From: Afipia sp.
GTDB taxonomy: Bacteria > Pseudomonadota > Alphaproteobacteria > Rhizobiales > Xanthobacteraceae
Reading direction: 5' to 3'
Length of the DNA stretch: 64,000 bases
Assembly: GCA_017308595.1 (NCBI GenBank)
Contig: JAFKER010000006.1
Span: 124,001 to 188,000, forward strand
Below, piece after piece: positions 17,720 to 27,132 of the stretch (position 1 is the stretch's first letter; every line of letters starts with the position of its first letter). The notes beneath the pieces were generated by a model that saw nothing but the letters and a program-made list of their open reading frames with translations, searched no databases and was not told where the DNA came from. Both the position numbers and the translations under genes were made by a program.

Positions 17720-17989
17720 TCACGTTTCCGCGACAGGGCCAGCTTTCTTTTCCAGCGCCTCGATGCGCGCCTTCAGCATCTCGTTCTCTTCGCGCGCCAG
17801 GCGGGCCATATCCTTGACCGCCTCGAACTCCTCGCGCTTGACGAGATCGAGATCGCGCAGGATGCGCTCAGCCTGGCTGCGCACCACTGTTTCCACCTCG
17901 CGCTTGACGCCAGAGGCGGCCCCTGCGGCGTCGTTCATCAGGCGCGCGATCTCGTCGAAGAAACGGTTGCTGGTCTGGGTCATCATCAC
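17720..17989 (-). CDS. ubiK: Ubiquinone biosynthesis accessory factor UbiK (YqiC/BMFP)
   Basis: 89 residues. The N-terminal amphipathic region (NRFFDEIARLMNDAAG) is followed by a long coiled coil (about 42-82; REEFEAVKDMARLAREENEMLKARIEALE). This is the architecture of UbiK/BMFP, which trimerises and binds the ubiquinone biosynthesis complex at the membrane. It is divergent from lgt, as in many Rhizobiales. The start is either Met1 or Met3. Confidence 0.9.
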   Translation of the reverse strand: MMMTQTSNRFFDEIARLMNDAAGAASGVKREVETVVRSQAERILRDLDLVKREEFEAVKDMARLAREENEMLKARIEALEKKAGPVAET

Positions 17990-18140
17990 ACTCCGGAAGG
18001 GCCGAAATACCGTAGTTGGCGTGGGGAAACAATGGTGATGGCCTTGCCGGGACGCAAGATGTAAGAAACACGTGAGTTGTTAAACGCGCATTCTTGTCGC
18101 AAACCGAGGGTAATTCTTGCGGAATCGCCGCCAGGATTCG

Positions 18141-18212
18141 CCAGTGGTCCAATTCTAACATTCGCATCCCGCTGCAGCAGACCTTTCTGCGAATGTTAGA
18201 ATTAAAGGACCG
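18141..18212. repeat. Long palindromic element A before lgt
   Basis: 16-bp perfect arms (AATTCTAACATTCGCA at 18151-18166 and its complement at 18188-18203) with a 21-base loop. The outer arms CCAGTGGTCC and GGACCGCTAG are partly complementary. It shares the core ACATTCGC and the outer CCAGTGG with element B 20 bases further on. Confidence 0.85.
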
Positions 18213-18230
18213 CTAGTAAATATAGGTTTC

Positions 18231-18307
18231 CAGTGGAGTTTAGGATTTGACATTCGCGTTGCGGACTCGCTCCCTGCGGGTCGCGAATGTCAAATCCACT
18301 CCACTAG
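18231..18307. repeat. Long palindromic element B before lgt
   Basis: 16-bp perfect arms (GGATTTGACATTCGCG at 18243-18258 and complement at 18282-18297) around a 23-base loop. Outer arms CCAGTGGAGT and ACTCCACTAG pair nearly fully. The same plan as element A suggests two copies of one repeat family. It ends 22 bases before the lgt start and could fold in the mRNA leader. Confidence 0.85.
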
Positions 18308-18329
18308 CCTCGCCGGACATCGCCAGCTC

Positions 18330-19178
18330 ATGTTTCTCACCATCGCGTTCCCCGTCTTCGACCCCGTTGCCATCGCCATCGGGCCGATCGCGATCCGCTG
18401 GTACGCGCTGGCCTATATCGGCGGCATCGTGCTGGGCTGGTTCTACGCCCGCAAGATCATCCGCAGCGAGAAGCTGTGGGGCGGCAAGGCGCCGTTCACC
18501 GTGCAGGACTTTGACGACTTCATTCTGTGGGTGACCCTCGGCATCATCCTCGGCGGCCGCACCGGCTATGTGCTGTTCTACAATCTGAGTTTCTTCGCCC
18601 AGCACCCTACCGAAATCTTCAAGCTGTGGACCGGCGGCATGTCGTTCCATGGCGGCTTCATGGGCTGCGTGATTGCGGTGCTGCTGTTCGGCTGGAAGCG
18701 CAACATCTCCGTGCTCTCGCTCGGCGACGTGACATGCGCCGTGGGTCCGATCGGCTTGCTGCTCGGGCGTCTGGCGAACTTCATCAACAGCGAGCTGTGG
18801 GGTCGTCCGGCGGACGCGAGCGTGCCATGGCGAATGGTGTTTCCGAACGGCGGCCCACTGCCGCGACATCCGAGCCAGCTTTATGAGGCGGGCCTCGAAG
18901 GCATCGTTCTCTTCATCCTTCTGGCACTGCTGATCCGGGGCGGCGCACTGAAACGCCCCGGTCTCATCATCGGTGCCTTCGCGACGCTCTACGGCGTCGC
19001 ACGTATCATCGGCGAGTTCTTCCGCGAACCCGATCCACAACTTGGCTTCCTCTGGGGCGGCCTGACCATGGGAATGATCCTGTCCGTGCCGATGATTATT
19101 GCCGGCCTCGCCTTTATCGGCGCGGCATGGCGGCGCGGGCCGCGCGTGGCGGGTGACGGCGCGGTCAAAGCGGCCTAA
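18330..19178 (+). CDS. lgt: Phosphatidylglycerol--prolipoprotein diacylglyceryl transferase
   Basis: 282 residues with seven predicted membrane segments. It transfers diacylglyceryl from phosphatidylglycerol to the lipobox cysteine of prolipoproteins. Family signatures are GGMSFHGG (catalytic histidine region) and [15 protein letters not shown] (essential arginine and asparagines), with YALAYIGG at the first segment. It begins the lgt-midA-pgeF gene string. Its product would act on the lipoprotein at 21298-21945, and LspA (56086-56586) does the next step. Confidence 0.97.
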   Translation: MFLTIAFPVFDPVAIAIGPIAIRWYALAYIGGIVLGWFYARKIIRSEKLWGGKAPFTVQDFDDFILWVTLGIILGGRTGYVLFYNLSFFAQHPTEIFKLWTGGMSFHGGFMGCVIAVLLFGWKRNISVLSLGDVTCAVGPIGLLLGRLANFINSELWGRPADASVPWRMVFPNGGPLPRHPSQLYEAGLEGIVLFILLALLIRGGALKRPGLIIGAFATLYGVARIIGEFFREPDPQLGFLWGGLTMGMILSVPMIIAGLAFIGAAWRRGPRVAGDGAVKAA

Positions 19179-19230
19179 TACGTAAAATCATATTTGAATT
19201 TACGATTCCCGATTTGTCCGAGAGTTTGCC

Positions 19231-20379
19231 GTGTCCGATTATTCCCCGCTCGAAACCCTGATCCGGAAGCAGATCAAAGTGAACGGCCCGATGCCGGTGT
19301 CGCGGTACATGCAAATTTGCCTGACCCATCCGGAATACGGCTACTATCTCAAACGCGACCCTCTCGGCCGCGACGGCGACTTTGTCACCGCCCCGGAAAT
19401 CAGCCAGATGTTCGGTGAACTGGTCGGCCTCTGGGCCGCATCGGTCTGGAGCGCGATGGGCGCGCCCGCGCAGGTCAAGTTCATCGAACTCGGCCCCGGC
19501 CGCGGCACCATGATGTCGGACGCGCTTCGCGCGGTACGAATTCTGCCTGCATTTCAGCAAGCCATCAGCGTGCATCTGGTGGAAACAAGTCCAGCCCTGC
19601 GCGACAAGCAGCGGAGCAAGCTCGCCGATTTCGCGCATGTGGAATGGTATGAGCGGATCGAGGACATTCCCGAAGGCCCGGCGATCATTCTCGCCAACGA
19701 ATTCTTCGATGCGCTGCCGATCCATCAGGCCGTTCGCAAGGAAACCGGCTGGCACGAACGCACCATCGAGATCGATGGCGACGATGCACTCGCGTTCAGC
19801 ACGGCGCCCGACCCGATGCCGCGCTTCGAAGTGCTGCTGCCGCCAGTGGTGCGCGCTGCGCCGGTCGGCGCGATTTTCGAATGGCGGCCCGATAACGAAA
19901 TCATCACGCTGGCGCGCCGCGTCCGCGACCAGGGCGGAGCGGCCTTGATCGTCGATTATGGACATCAACGCAGCGATGCAGGCGAAACCTTTCAGGCGGT
20001 CGCGCGGCACAACTATACCAACCCGCTGCGCAATGCCGGCCTTGCCGATCTGACCGCGCATGTGGATTTCCAGGCGCTGGCCCGCGCCGCCGAGGATGTC
20101 GGTGCACGCGCCCATGGCCCGGTGGAGCAAGGCGCGTTCCTCAAAAGCCTCGGGATAGAAACCCGCGCGCAGGCGCTGATGAAGAACGCCAACGAAGACA
20201 GCCAGAAGCTCACAGCCGCAGGTCTCGCTCGTCTTACCGGCCCCAGCCCCGAAGGCATGGGATCACTGTTCAAGGTCCTCGGCATTTCGCATCCCGCGAT
20301 CAGGACGCTCGCTGCGCTGTCCGATCAGGAGGCCAAATCCCGTCAGGAAGCCAAATCTCGTCAGGACGTCACGTCATGA
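19231..20379 (+). CDS. MidA/NDUFAF7-type class I SAM-dependent methyltransferase
   Basis: 382 residues, GTG start at 19231 after a weak GAGAG. Residues about 80-200 hold a Rossmann fold with ELGPGRGTMM (SAM binding) and ANEFFDALPIHQ. This is the COG1565 family; the mitochondrial member NDUFAF7 methylates an arginine of a complex I subunit. The extreme C-terminus carries a small duplicated segment, EAKSRQ twice, from a tandem DNA repeat at about 20331-20366. It overlaps pgeF by ATGA, so translation is likely coupled. Confidence 0.9.
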   Translation: MSDYSPLETLIRKQIKVNGPMPVSRYMQICLTHPEYGYYLKRDPLGRDGDFVTAPEISQMFGELVGLWAASVWSAMGAPAQVKFIELGPGRGTMMSDALRAVRILPAFQQAISVHLVETSPALRDKQRSKLADFAHVEWYERIEDIPEGPAIILANEFFDALPIHQAVRKETGWHERTIEIDGDDALAFSTAPDPMPRFEVLLPPVVRAAPVGAIFEWRPDNEIITLARRVRDQGGAALIVDYGHQRSDAGETFQAVARHNYTNPLRNAGLADLTAHVDFQALARAAEDVGARAHGPVEQGAFLKSLGIETRAQALMKNANEDSQKLTAAGLARLTGPSPEGMGSLFKVLGISHPAIRTLAALSDQEAKSRQEAKSRQDVTS

Positions 20380-21143
20380 CATTCGCATCGTCCCTGCTTT
20401 CGGCCGTCCCGCACCTGCGCCATGCGTTCTTCTCGCGCGAAGGCGGTGTGTCGAAAGGGATTTACGAGAGCCTCAACGGCGGCATCGGCTCCAACGACAA
20501 TCCGGCGGATGTGATCGAAAACCGCCGCCGCATGGCCGAGCATCTTGGCGTCGGGCCGGCGCAATTTCTCACCGTGTTCCAGATTCACTCGCCTGATGTC
20601 GCGGTTGCCACCGCGCCGTGGGGGACGGAGACGCGTCCGCGCGCCGATGCCATGGTCACCAACGTGCCGGGTCTTGCGCTTGGCGTTACGGCAGCAGATT
20701 GCGGCCCGATCCTGTTTGTCGATCCCGACAAGCGGGTGATCGGCGCTGCACATTCCGGCTGGAAAGGTGCAATCGGCGGCGTACTCGAAAACACGATCGC
20801 GGCCATGGAAAGCCTCGGCGCATCGCGCGGCTCCATCATCGCGGCGATCGGCCCGCTGATCCGGCAGCAGAGCTATGAAGTCGGTGCGGAATTCGTCGCA
20901 CGCTTTTCGGAGGGCGCGACGGACAATGCGCGCTTCTTCGTGCCGTCCAACCGGGCAGACCACGCGATGTTCGATCTCGCCGGCTATATCCGCATGCGGC
21001 TGGAGAATGCGGGCATCCTGATGATCGACGATGTCGGCGTCGACACCTATGCGGACGAACGCTTTTTCAGCTATCGGCGCACGACCCATCGCAAGGAACC
21101 GGATTACGGCCGCAACATCCACGCCATCGTGCTGGACGGCTAG
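20376..21143 (+). CDS. pgeF: Laccase-domain protein PgeF (YfiH/YlmD family)
   Basis: 255 residues, beginning within the stop of midA (ATGA). Zinc ligand motifs are FQIHSPDV (His), TAADCGPILF (Cys) and AAHSGWKGA (His). The family corrects mis-incorporated amino acids in peptidoglycan precursors (PgeF) and shows purine nucleoside activity in some members (LACC1-like). Genome position with lgt and midA is conserved in Rhizobiales. Confidence 0.92.
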   Translation: MTFASSLLSAVPHLRHAFFSREGGVSKGIYESLNGGIGSNDNPADVIENRRRMAEHLGVGPAQFLTVFQIHSPDVAVATAPWGTETRPRADAMVTNVPGLALGVTAADCGPILFVDPDKRVIGAAHSGWKGAIGGVLENTIAAMESLGASRGSIIAAIGPLIRQQSYEVGAEFVARFSEGATDNARFFVPSNRADHAMFDLAGYIRMRLENAGILMIDDVGVDTYADERFFSYRRTTHRKEPDYGRNIHAIVLDG

Positions 21144-21150
21144 AATTCTC

Positions 21151-21190
21151 GCAATTGGCTCAAATGCGGGTCGTCCTGATCGCCAATTGC
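21151..21190. terminator. Possible terminator hairpin after pgeF
   Basis: 9-bp perfect inverted repeat GCAATTGGC/GCCAATTGC with a 22-base loop, 8 bases after the stop. There is no T-run, so it may be only an RNA-stabilising hairpin. Confidence 0.35.
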
Positions 21191-21297
21191 AAACCCTGCC
21201 CACAGCCCGCCCTAGACGTTAACGCTCATTAACGATATCGCTGGACCGAACCCCGCCGTGCAGGGCACAACCCTGCGGGCGAAGTCTCGGGGCCGGC

Positions 21298-21945
21298 ATG
21301 GATTTCACTGGGCGAACAATCACTTCGGCAGCATCTTGGGCAGCGGGTTGGACAGCCTCTGGGGCGGCTCCGCGCGCGATACGCGCCTCGTTGCTGCTGG
21401 CCGTGCTCAGCCTCACAGCCGCCTGCACCACCAACGGCTCCGGCCCGATGGCCACGACATCCTCGTTCGGCCCGACCGTCGCCTTCGAATCCGTGGACGG
21501 CCCGCCGCAGCAGGTGTTCGACAAGCTGGTACGTGCGCTTGAGGCGGAATCCACCGCCCGCAGCTTCACCATCGTCTCCCGAGAGGCGCAGGCCTCCTAC
21601 CGGGTCCGCAGTTACCTGTCGGCGCAGGTCCGCCGCGGCGGCAAGACCACCATCGCCTGGGTCTGGGATGTCTATGACCGGGACCAGGAACGGGCCCTGC
21701 GTCTGAGCGGCGAGGAACCCGCGGGCAAGGGCCGCGACGCCTGGGCCATGGCCGACGAGCAGATGATGCGCCGGATCGCATTGGCCGGGCTGAACGGCCT
21801 CAACGGCCTGATCAGCGGATCCAGCGCTCCGGAATCGCCCGTGCCGGCCGCGCCGCGATCCGGCCCCGCCATCGCGCAAACGGACGAGAATCAGCTGGAA
21901 TCGGCGTCCGGGCAAATGCAAACACTGGCATTCAGCGCCCATTAG
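21298..21945 (+). CDS. Predicted outer-membrane lipoprotein of unknown function
   Basis: 215 residues with an N-terminal signal and lipobox LTAAC (Cys43), followed by TTNGSGP. The n-region before the hydrophobic core is unusually long (about 28 residues). The mature domain has alternating strands (SFTIVSREAQASYRVRSYLSAQV, KTTIAWVWDVYD) and a Ser/Pro-rich C-terminal linker. No enzyme motif. It is one of the Lgt substrates encoded here. Confidence 0.78.
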   Translation: MDFTGRTITSAASWAAGWTASGAAPRAIRASLLLAVLSLTAACTTNGSGPMATTSSFGPTVAFESVDGPPQQVFDKLVRALEAESTARSFTIVSREAQASYRVRSYLSAQVRRGGKTTIAWVWDVYDRDQERALRLSGEEPAGKGRDAWAMADEQMMRRIALAGLNGLNGLISGSSAPESPVPAAPRSGPAIAQTDENQLESASGQMQTLAFSAH

Positions 21946-22077
21946 GGACGCGGCTGCCACGGGCCGCTTGTTTTTGCAGGAAAACCCGAGGCTTTGTATT
22001 GCCAGCCTCGTCATCTCCTTGTTATCACGCCCGCCTGCAAAGACCTCAGGCTCTGGTTCCGTTTCATAGGCAGCGAC

Positions 22078-23073
22078 ATGTTGAAAAGCGTTTCCCCCAC
22101 GTCAAAAGGAGAAGCTGCGATTTCAGCGAAGAATGGCTCCATCAAGCTGGTGGCCGGCAATTCCAACCCTGAACTGGCCGCCGCGATTTCGTCGGTGCTC
22201 AACCTGCCGCTGACCAAAGCAAGCGTGCGCCGCTTCGCCGACAACGAGGTTTTCGTCGAGATTCTCGAGAACGTCCGCGGCTCGGACGTGTACGTCATTC
22301 AGTCGACCTCGTTTCCGGCCAACGACCACCTGATGGAATTGCTGATCATCACCGACGCGCTGCGCCGCGCCTCGGCCCGCCGCATCACCGCTGTGATCCC
22401 CTATTTCGGCTATGCCCGGCAGGACCGCAAAGTCGGCTCCCGCGCGCCGATTTCAGCCAAGCTGGTCGCAAACCTGATCACCCACGCCGGCGCCGACCGC
22501 GTCATGACGCTCGACCTCCACGCCGCTCAGATTCAGGGCTTCTTCGATATCCCGACCGACAACCTTTTCGCCGCGCCTGTGATGGCGCGCGACATCAAGG
22601 AGAAATTCGATCTCTCCAAGGTCATGGTGGTGTCGCCCGACGTCGGCGGCGTGATCCGCGCCCGCGGTCTCGCCAAGCGCATCAATGCACCGCTCGCGAT
22701 CATCGACAAGCGCCGTGAACGCGCCGGCGAGTCCGAAGTCATGAACGTGATCGGCGATGTCGCGGGCTACACCTGCGTCCTGATCGACGACATCGTCGAT
22801 TCCGGCGGTACGCTTGTGAACGCAGCCGACGCACTGCTCGCCAACGGCGCCAAGGATGTCTACGCCTACATCACCCATGGCGTTCTCTCCGGCGGCGCGG
22901 TCGCTCGCATTACCTCCTCGCGCCTGAAAGAGCTGGTCATCACCGACTCGATCCAGCCGACAGAAGCCGTCAAAAAGGCTGCCAACATCCGCTCGCTGCC
23001 GATCGCGACGCTGATCGGCGAAGCCATCAGCCGCACCGCCGCTGAAGAATCGGTGTCGAGCCTGTTCGACTGA
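22078..23073 (+). CDS. prs: Ribose-phosphate pyrophosphokinase (start uncertain)
   Basis: 331 residues from the ATG at 22078. It makes PRPP from ribose 5-phosphate and ATP. Seen are the [10 protein letters not shown] segment, the flexible catalytic loop KVGSRAPIS, the metal/nucleotide region [13 protein letters not shown], and the PRPP-binding loop [13 protein letters not shown]. The usual family N-terminus (M)[15 protein letters not shown] begins at an ATT codon at 22120. A strong AAGGAG site (22106-22111) lies 8 bases before it, while the ATG at 22078 has only a weak site. The true start may therefore be ATT; see findings. Confidence 0.95.
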   Translation: MLKSVSPTSKGEAAISAKNGSIKLVAGNSNPELAAAISSVLNLPLTKASVRRFADNEVFVEILENVRGSDVYVIQSTSFPANDHLMELLIITDALRRASARRITAVIPYFGYARQDRKVGSRAPISAKLVANLITHAGADRVMTLDLHAAQIQGFFDIPTDNLFAAPVMARDIKEKFDLSKVMVVSPDVGGVIRARGLAKRINAPLAIIDKRRERAGESEVMNVIGDVAGYTCVLIDDIVDSGGTLVNAADALLANGAKDVYAYITHGVLSGGAVARITSSRLKELVITDSIQPTEAVKKAANIRSLPIATLIGEAISRTAAEESVSSLFD

Positions 23074-23527
23074 TCCGGAACCGGACCGACAACCGGCTCG
23101 CTCCCAGAATATATTTTTCATCGCCCGTCGCGCGCAGCACATCCGTGCGACTCGCATTCCGCGAATCCGATTCCGTTTTGTTCTCATTGAAATGAAAGCC
23201 GACGCGTAACGCGAGCCAGCTTAAGCCGATGTGGTGACTCACGAATTTGCGCGAGAGACGATGGATTCCGCAGACCGGCTTCGCGCTCCGTGCTTGCCTG
23301 TTGAAGACTGAGGAAATCAGCCCATTGCCTGTGGACGGGATTCGGCACGGCGTTGCGCAGATTCCGCAAATCACAGATCAATCTTGATACAAGGTTGCCG
23401 TTGCGGCGCACGTCCTGAAAGCCGGGTCGTCATGATCGTGAACGGAGAACTTGCAGCGGCAGTTGTCGCTCGTTCTTTGCGTTTCGTTCAGCGTTCACAT
23501 CCCACCCCAACAGAGGATGCAGGCAGC
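23074..23527. other. Intergenic region, nothing recognised
   Basis: 454 bases between prs and the YbjN gene. An in-frame upstream extension of the YbjN gene from 23384 exists but is not supported. No tRNA, terminator with T-run or repeat was found. Confidence 0.5.
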
Positions 23528-24028
23528 ATGTCCCATCTGGACATCACATCGGATTCGCGGAGCAGCCCGCTGTCGGTGGTCGAGGAAATCGCCTCCACCA
23601 ATCAATGGTCGTTCGAGCGATCCGGGCAGGACGAGATCACCATCCTGACGCAAGGACAGTGGACCGATTACCAGCTCGCCTTCACCTGGATGGGCGACAT
23701 CGAAGCGCTGCATCTGGCCTGCGCATTCGACATGAAGATTCCCGAGGCACGGCGCAGCGAAGTGCAGCGTCTGGTCGCGATCATCAACGAGCAACTCTGG
23801 ATCGGACATTTCGATGTCTGGCTTGCCACCGGCTCTATCATGTACCGGCAGGCGCTGATCCTGCCGGGCGACCTGACCGCGTCTCCCGCGCAATGCGAAC
23901 TGATGCTGGAAGGCGCGCTCCATGCGTGCGAGCGCTACTATCCCGCACTACAATTCGTGATCTGGGCCGGCAAGACCGCTGCCGAAGCCATGGATGCCGC
24001 GATGTTCGATACGGTTGGCGAGGCTTAA
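23528..24028 (+). CDS. YbjN-domain protein
   Basis: 166 residues from the ATG at 23528 (GAGGA upstream). It resembles the YbjN family, with a type III secretion chaperone-like alpha/beta fold: WTDYQLAFTWMGDIEALHLACAFDMKIP and VAIINEQLWIGHFDVW. Overexpression in E. coli affects motility and stress, but the molecular role is unknown. It lies just before proC on the same strand, a frequent arrangement in this group. Confidence 0.85.
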   Translation: MSHLDITSDSRSSPLSVVEEIASTNQWSFERSGQDEITILTQGQWTDYQLAFTWMGDIEALHLACAFDMKIPEARRSEVQRLVAIINEQLWIGHFDVWLATGSIMYRQALILPGDLTASPAQCELMLEGALHACERYYPALQFVIWAGKTAAEAMDAAMFDTVGEA

Positions 24029-24119
24029 GGCTTCACCTCACAACACTTGAGATTTCGCCTCGGCGCTCCCTGTCGCTCGCGGCGGCGTGTTGCAAATTTC
24101 CTGATTCAATGGAAAGTCG

Positions 24120-24152
24120 GTGGTTATGGGTCCCGGCCTTCGCCGTGACGAC
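24120..24152. repeat. Dispersed 33-base repeat, copy B
   Basis: Matches 10371-10403 with three differences and keeps the CCGGC hairpin in weakened form (GTCCCGGC with GCCGTGAC). It overlaps the false upstream extension of the proC frame. Confidence 0.75.
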
Positions 24153-24161
24153 GCGAGTATT

Positions 24162-24998
24162 ATGCCGATGACCACATCCTCCGACGCGCTGAAAAATTTC
24201 ACAGGCTCCCTCGTGCTTGCAGGCGCGGGCAAGATGGGCGGCGCGATGCTGTCCGGCTGGCTCGACGGCGGCCTCGATCCCAGGCGCGTGACCATCATCG
24301 AGCCCCATCCGTCCAGCGACACGCATGGCTTCGTCGCGCGCGGCGTGCATCTCAATCCGGACTTCAAGACCATCGGCACCGCCGACATATTGGTGCTGGC
24401 GGTGAAGCCGCAAATGTTTCGCGACGCCGGTCCGCAACTGCGCGCCATGGTCGGCGCGTCGACGCTCGTCGTGTCGATCATGGCCGGAACCACCATCCCC
24501 GCCATCAGCGATGTGTGCGGCGGCCGAGTGATCCGCGCCATGCCGAACACGCCGGCTGCGATCGGACGCGGCATCACCGTCGCCGTGCCCGCAAGCGATG
24601 TGCCATCGGATCAACGCGCCGTGGCAGACGCATTGCTGCGCGGCACTGGCAACGTCGAATGGGTCGATGACGAAGCGCTGATGGATGCGGTCACTGCAGT
24701 GTCGGGCTCGGGTCCGGCCTATGTGTTCCTGCTCGCGGAGGAAATGGCGCGGGCCGGTGTTGCCGCCGGATTGCCGGAAGCACTCGCGACGAAACTTGCC
24801 CGCGAAACCGTTGCGGGCTCCGGCGAACTGCTGCATCGCTCCGATCAGACCAGCGCCACGCTGCGCCAGAATGTCACCTCGCCCGGCGGCACGACTGCGG
24901 CTGCGCTCGAGGTGCTGATGGGCGCAAACGGATTCCAGCCGCTGCTGACAAAAGCGATTGCGGCGGCAACGAAGCGATCGAAAGAACTGGCGAAGTAA
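24162..24998 (+). CDS. proC: Pyrroline-5-carboxylate reductase
   Basis: 278 residues; it performs the last step of proline synthesis with NAD(P)H. The nucleotide-binding loop VLAGAGKMGGAM opens the Rossmann domain (about 12-160), and the C-terminal dimer domain has SGSGPAYVF and TSPGGTTAAAL, the ProC signatures. The frame is open to 24120, but that part is a dispersed repeat, so the start is the ATG at 24162 or 24168. It meets the kinase gene tail to tail without a gap. Confidence 0.95.
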   Translation: MPMTTSSDALKNFTGSLVLAGAGKMGGAMLSGWLDGGLDPRRVTIIEPHPSSDTHGFVARGVHLNPDFKTIGTADILVLAVKPQMFRDAGPQLRAMVGASTLVVSIMAGTTIPAISDVCGGRVIRAMPNTPAAIGRGITVAVPASDVPSDQRAVADALLRGTGNVEWVDDEALMDAVTAVSGSGPAYVFLLAEEMARAGVAAGLPEALATKLARETVAGSGELLHRSDQTSATLRQNVTSPGGTTAAALEVLMGANGFQPLLTKAIAAATKRSKELAK

Positions 24999-26387
24999 TC
25001 AGACCGGCACTCTGACCGTCGCGCGCAGTCCGCCCATCGGACTGTCGCCGAGGGTGATGTCGCCGCCGTGGGAGCGCGCGATATCGCGCGCAATCGCAAG
25101 GCCGAGACCCGTGCCGCCCTCGTCCTGATTGCGCGCATCGTCAAGCCGCAGGAACGGCTTGAACACTTCCTCGCGCATGTCCGGTGGAATGCCCGGCCCG
25201 TCATCGTCCACCGTCACTGTGAGATAGCGGTGATCGCGGTGACCGGTGAGCGCGAGGGCATTGGCGTGCCGTCCGGCATTCGAAACAAGATTCGCGATAC
25301 AGCGCTTGAATGCGGCGGGCTTCACGATCACCACCGGCAGGCCATGGAACGTCACCGTCGCGGCGTGGCCGTGACGCTCGGCGTCGCTGCGCAGTTCCTC
25401 CAGCGCCTGCTCCATGTCGGTTGGCTGCGCCTGCTCGCCGCTGTCGCCGCGCGCGAAGGACAGATACGCTTCCAGCATGCCGCTCATCTCGTCGACATCC
25501 TTGCGCATACCCTCGACTTCCGGGCTGTCGCCGATCAACGCCATTTCCAGCTTGAAGCGGGTCAGGATGGTGCGCAGGTCATGGCTGACGCCCGCCAGCA
25601 TCGCGGTGCGTTGCTCGATACTGCGCTCGACCCGCGATTTCATTTCAAGGAATGCGTAAGCCGCACGCCGCACTTCGCGGGCACCACGCGGCCGGAAATC
25701 CGGCACCTCGCGGCCCTTGCCGAAACTTTCTGCGGCGTCCGCCAGCCGCAGAATCGGTTTGATCTGATTGCGCAGGAACAATACGGCGACGATCAGCAGG
25801 ATCGATGACGTCCCCAGCATCCAGAAGATGAAAATCTCCGAGTTCGACGCATAGGCTGCGCTGCGCTGCGCGAAGACGCGTATCACCGTATCGTCCAGCT
25901 TGATGCGGATTTCCACCAGTGACGAACGCCCGACGGTGTCGATCCAGAACGGCCGCGCGATCTGGCGCGAGAGTTGCACCGACAAGGTCTGATCGAGCAG
26001 CGAGAAGAACGGCTTTGGCCCCGGTGCGGGCATATCGTTGACCGGCAGAAAATCCACCACGAGGCCAAGCCGCTGCTGCGCGATACGCTTGATCTGTGTG
26101 CGGTCCTTATCCTGCGGATAGGTTTTGTACACGTCGATCAGCGCTGAGATGTCCTGCACCACCGAAGCGGACAGACGCCGCGTCACCGTGTTCCAGTGCC
26201 GCTCCATGAACACGAACGCGACCACCGATTGCAGGATCACCATCGGCACGATGATGATGAGCAGCGCGCGGGCATAAAGCCCTTTCGGCATCAGTTCCTT
26301 GAACCAGCGGCCCAGCCATTCGCTGGCGCTGGACACGCGCTTCGAGGCTGTGCGAATGAAGGTCAGACCGGTGTCGAGTGTACTCAT
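24999..26387 (-). CDS. Sensor histidine kinase, partner of PetR
   Basis: 462 residues from the ATG at 26387. TM1 is at about 40-61, a periplasmic region of about 125 residues follows, then TM2 at 186-206, HAMP (207-258) and the HisKA H-box SHDLRTILTRFKLE with His269. The N box is NLVSNAGRHA, and the G boxes are DDGPGIP and GGTGLGLAIA. This EnvZ-like layout suits an OmpR-type partner, encoded 19 bases upstream. The operon is petP-petR-kinase; the signal is unknown. Confidence 0.93.
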   Translation of the reverse strand: MSTLDTGLTFIRTASKRVSSASEWLGRWFKELMPKGLYARALLIIIVPMVILQSVVAFVFMERHWNTVTRRLSASVVQDISALIDVYKTYPQDKDRTQIKRIAQQRLGLVVDFLPVNDMPAPGPKPFFSLLDQTLSVQLSRQIARPFWIDTVGRSSLVEIRIKLDDTVIRVFAQRSAAYASNSEIFIFWMLGTSSILLIVAVLFLRNQIKPILRLADAAESFGKGREVPDFRPRGAREVRRAAYAFLEMKSRVERSIEQRTAMLAGVSHDLRTILTRFKLEMALIGDSPEVEGMRKDVDEMSGMLEAYLSFARGDSGEQAQPTDMEQALEELRSDAERHGHAATVTFHGLPVVIVKPAAFKRCIANLVSNAGRHANALALTGHRDHRYLTVTVDDDGPGIPPDMREEVFKPFLRLDDARNQDEGGTGLGLAIARDIARSHGGDITLGDSPMGGLRATVRVPV

Positions 26388-26406
26388 GACAACGCGTCCG
26401 GCATCA

Positions 26407-27132
26407 TTACGGCGACGCCACGAGGCGATAGCCGATGCCGCGCACCGCCTGCAGGAACAGCGGATTGGCGGGATCGCGTTCGATCTTGCGCCGCAGCCGG
26501 TTGATTTGCACGTCCACGGCGCGCTCGTTGACGCTGCCATCGCCGCCGGTCAGTGCCGCGCGCGGCACGGTCTCGCCCGGCGCCGCGGCAAGAATGCGGA
26601 GCATGTCGCGTTCTCGGTCGGTGAGATGGATCACCTTGTCGCCGTCACGCAGTTCGCCCCGCTCGATGTGATAGACATATGGCCCGAACGCGACCGACTC
26701 CACCGGCGGCGCAACCACCGGCGCGGCACGCTTGAGAATGTTGGCAATGCGCAACACCAGTTCGCGCGGCTCGAACGGCTTTGCCACATAATCGTCGGCG
26801 CCGATCTGCAATCCCTCGATCCGGCTTTCGGCTTCGTGCCGCGCGGTCAGCATGATGATCGGTACCGCGGATGCCGTGCGGATCGAGCGAGCAAGATCGA
26901 AGCCGGTTTCGCCGGGCATCATCACATCGAGAATCAGAAGATCGAAATGCAGGCCGCTGAGCTTGGCGCGCGCATCCGCCGCGCTCTTGGCGGTGGTGAC
27001 GCGATAGCCTTCATTGCCGAGAAAGCGCGACAGCAAATCGCGAATACGGCGGTCGTCATCGACCAGCAGCAGGTGCGGCGCGTCATCGGCCGGCTGATGG
27101 CGGGGTCGCTCCGAGGCGGCAGTTTCGATCAC
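26407..27132 (-). CDS. petR: OmpR-type response regulator, PetR-like
   Basis: 241 residues. The receiver domain is at 20-135 with phospho-acceptor Asp69 (LILDVMMPG), Thr97 and the KPFEPREL lysine. The winged-helix DNA-binding domain is at 145-238 (VDVQINRLRRKIE, VRGIGYRL). The gene overlaps petP by ATGA. The MarR/OmpR gene pair matches petP-petR, first described next to the cytochrome bc1 operon of Rhodobacter capsulatus. The symbol rests on this arrangement. Confidence 0.88.
   Translation of the reverse strand: MIETAASERPRHQPADDAPHLLLVDDDRRIRDLLSRFLGNEGYRVTTAKSAADARAKLSGLHFDLLILDVMMPGETGFDLARSIRTASAVPIIMLTARHEAESRIEGLQIGADDYVAKPFEPRELVLRIANILKRAAPVVAPPVESVAFGPYVYHIERGELRDGDKVIHLTDRERDMLRILAAAPGETVPRAALTGGDGSVNERAVDVQINRLRRKIERDPANPLFLQAVRGIGYRLVASP

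Larger units (their letters stand above)
17990..18329. other. Divergent ubiK/lgt intergenic region
   Basis: 340 bases holding both divergent promoters and the two long palindromic elements at 18141 and 18231. No gene seen. Confidence 0.7.

Noticed and set aside
23074-23527. tRNA or small RNA in the prs downstream gap
   Set aside because: No GTTCGANTC-type T-loop with acceptor stem; nothing convincing.
24120-24161. N-terminal extension of proC
   Set aside because: Is a dispersed repeat rather than coding; the ProC fold starts after 24162.
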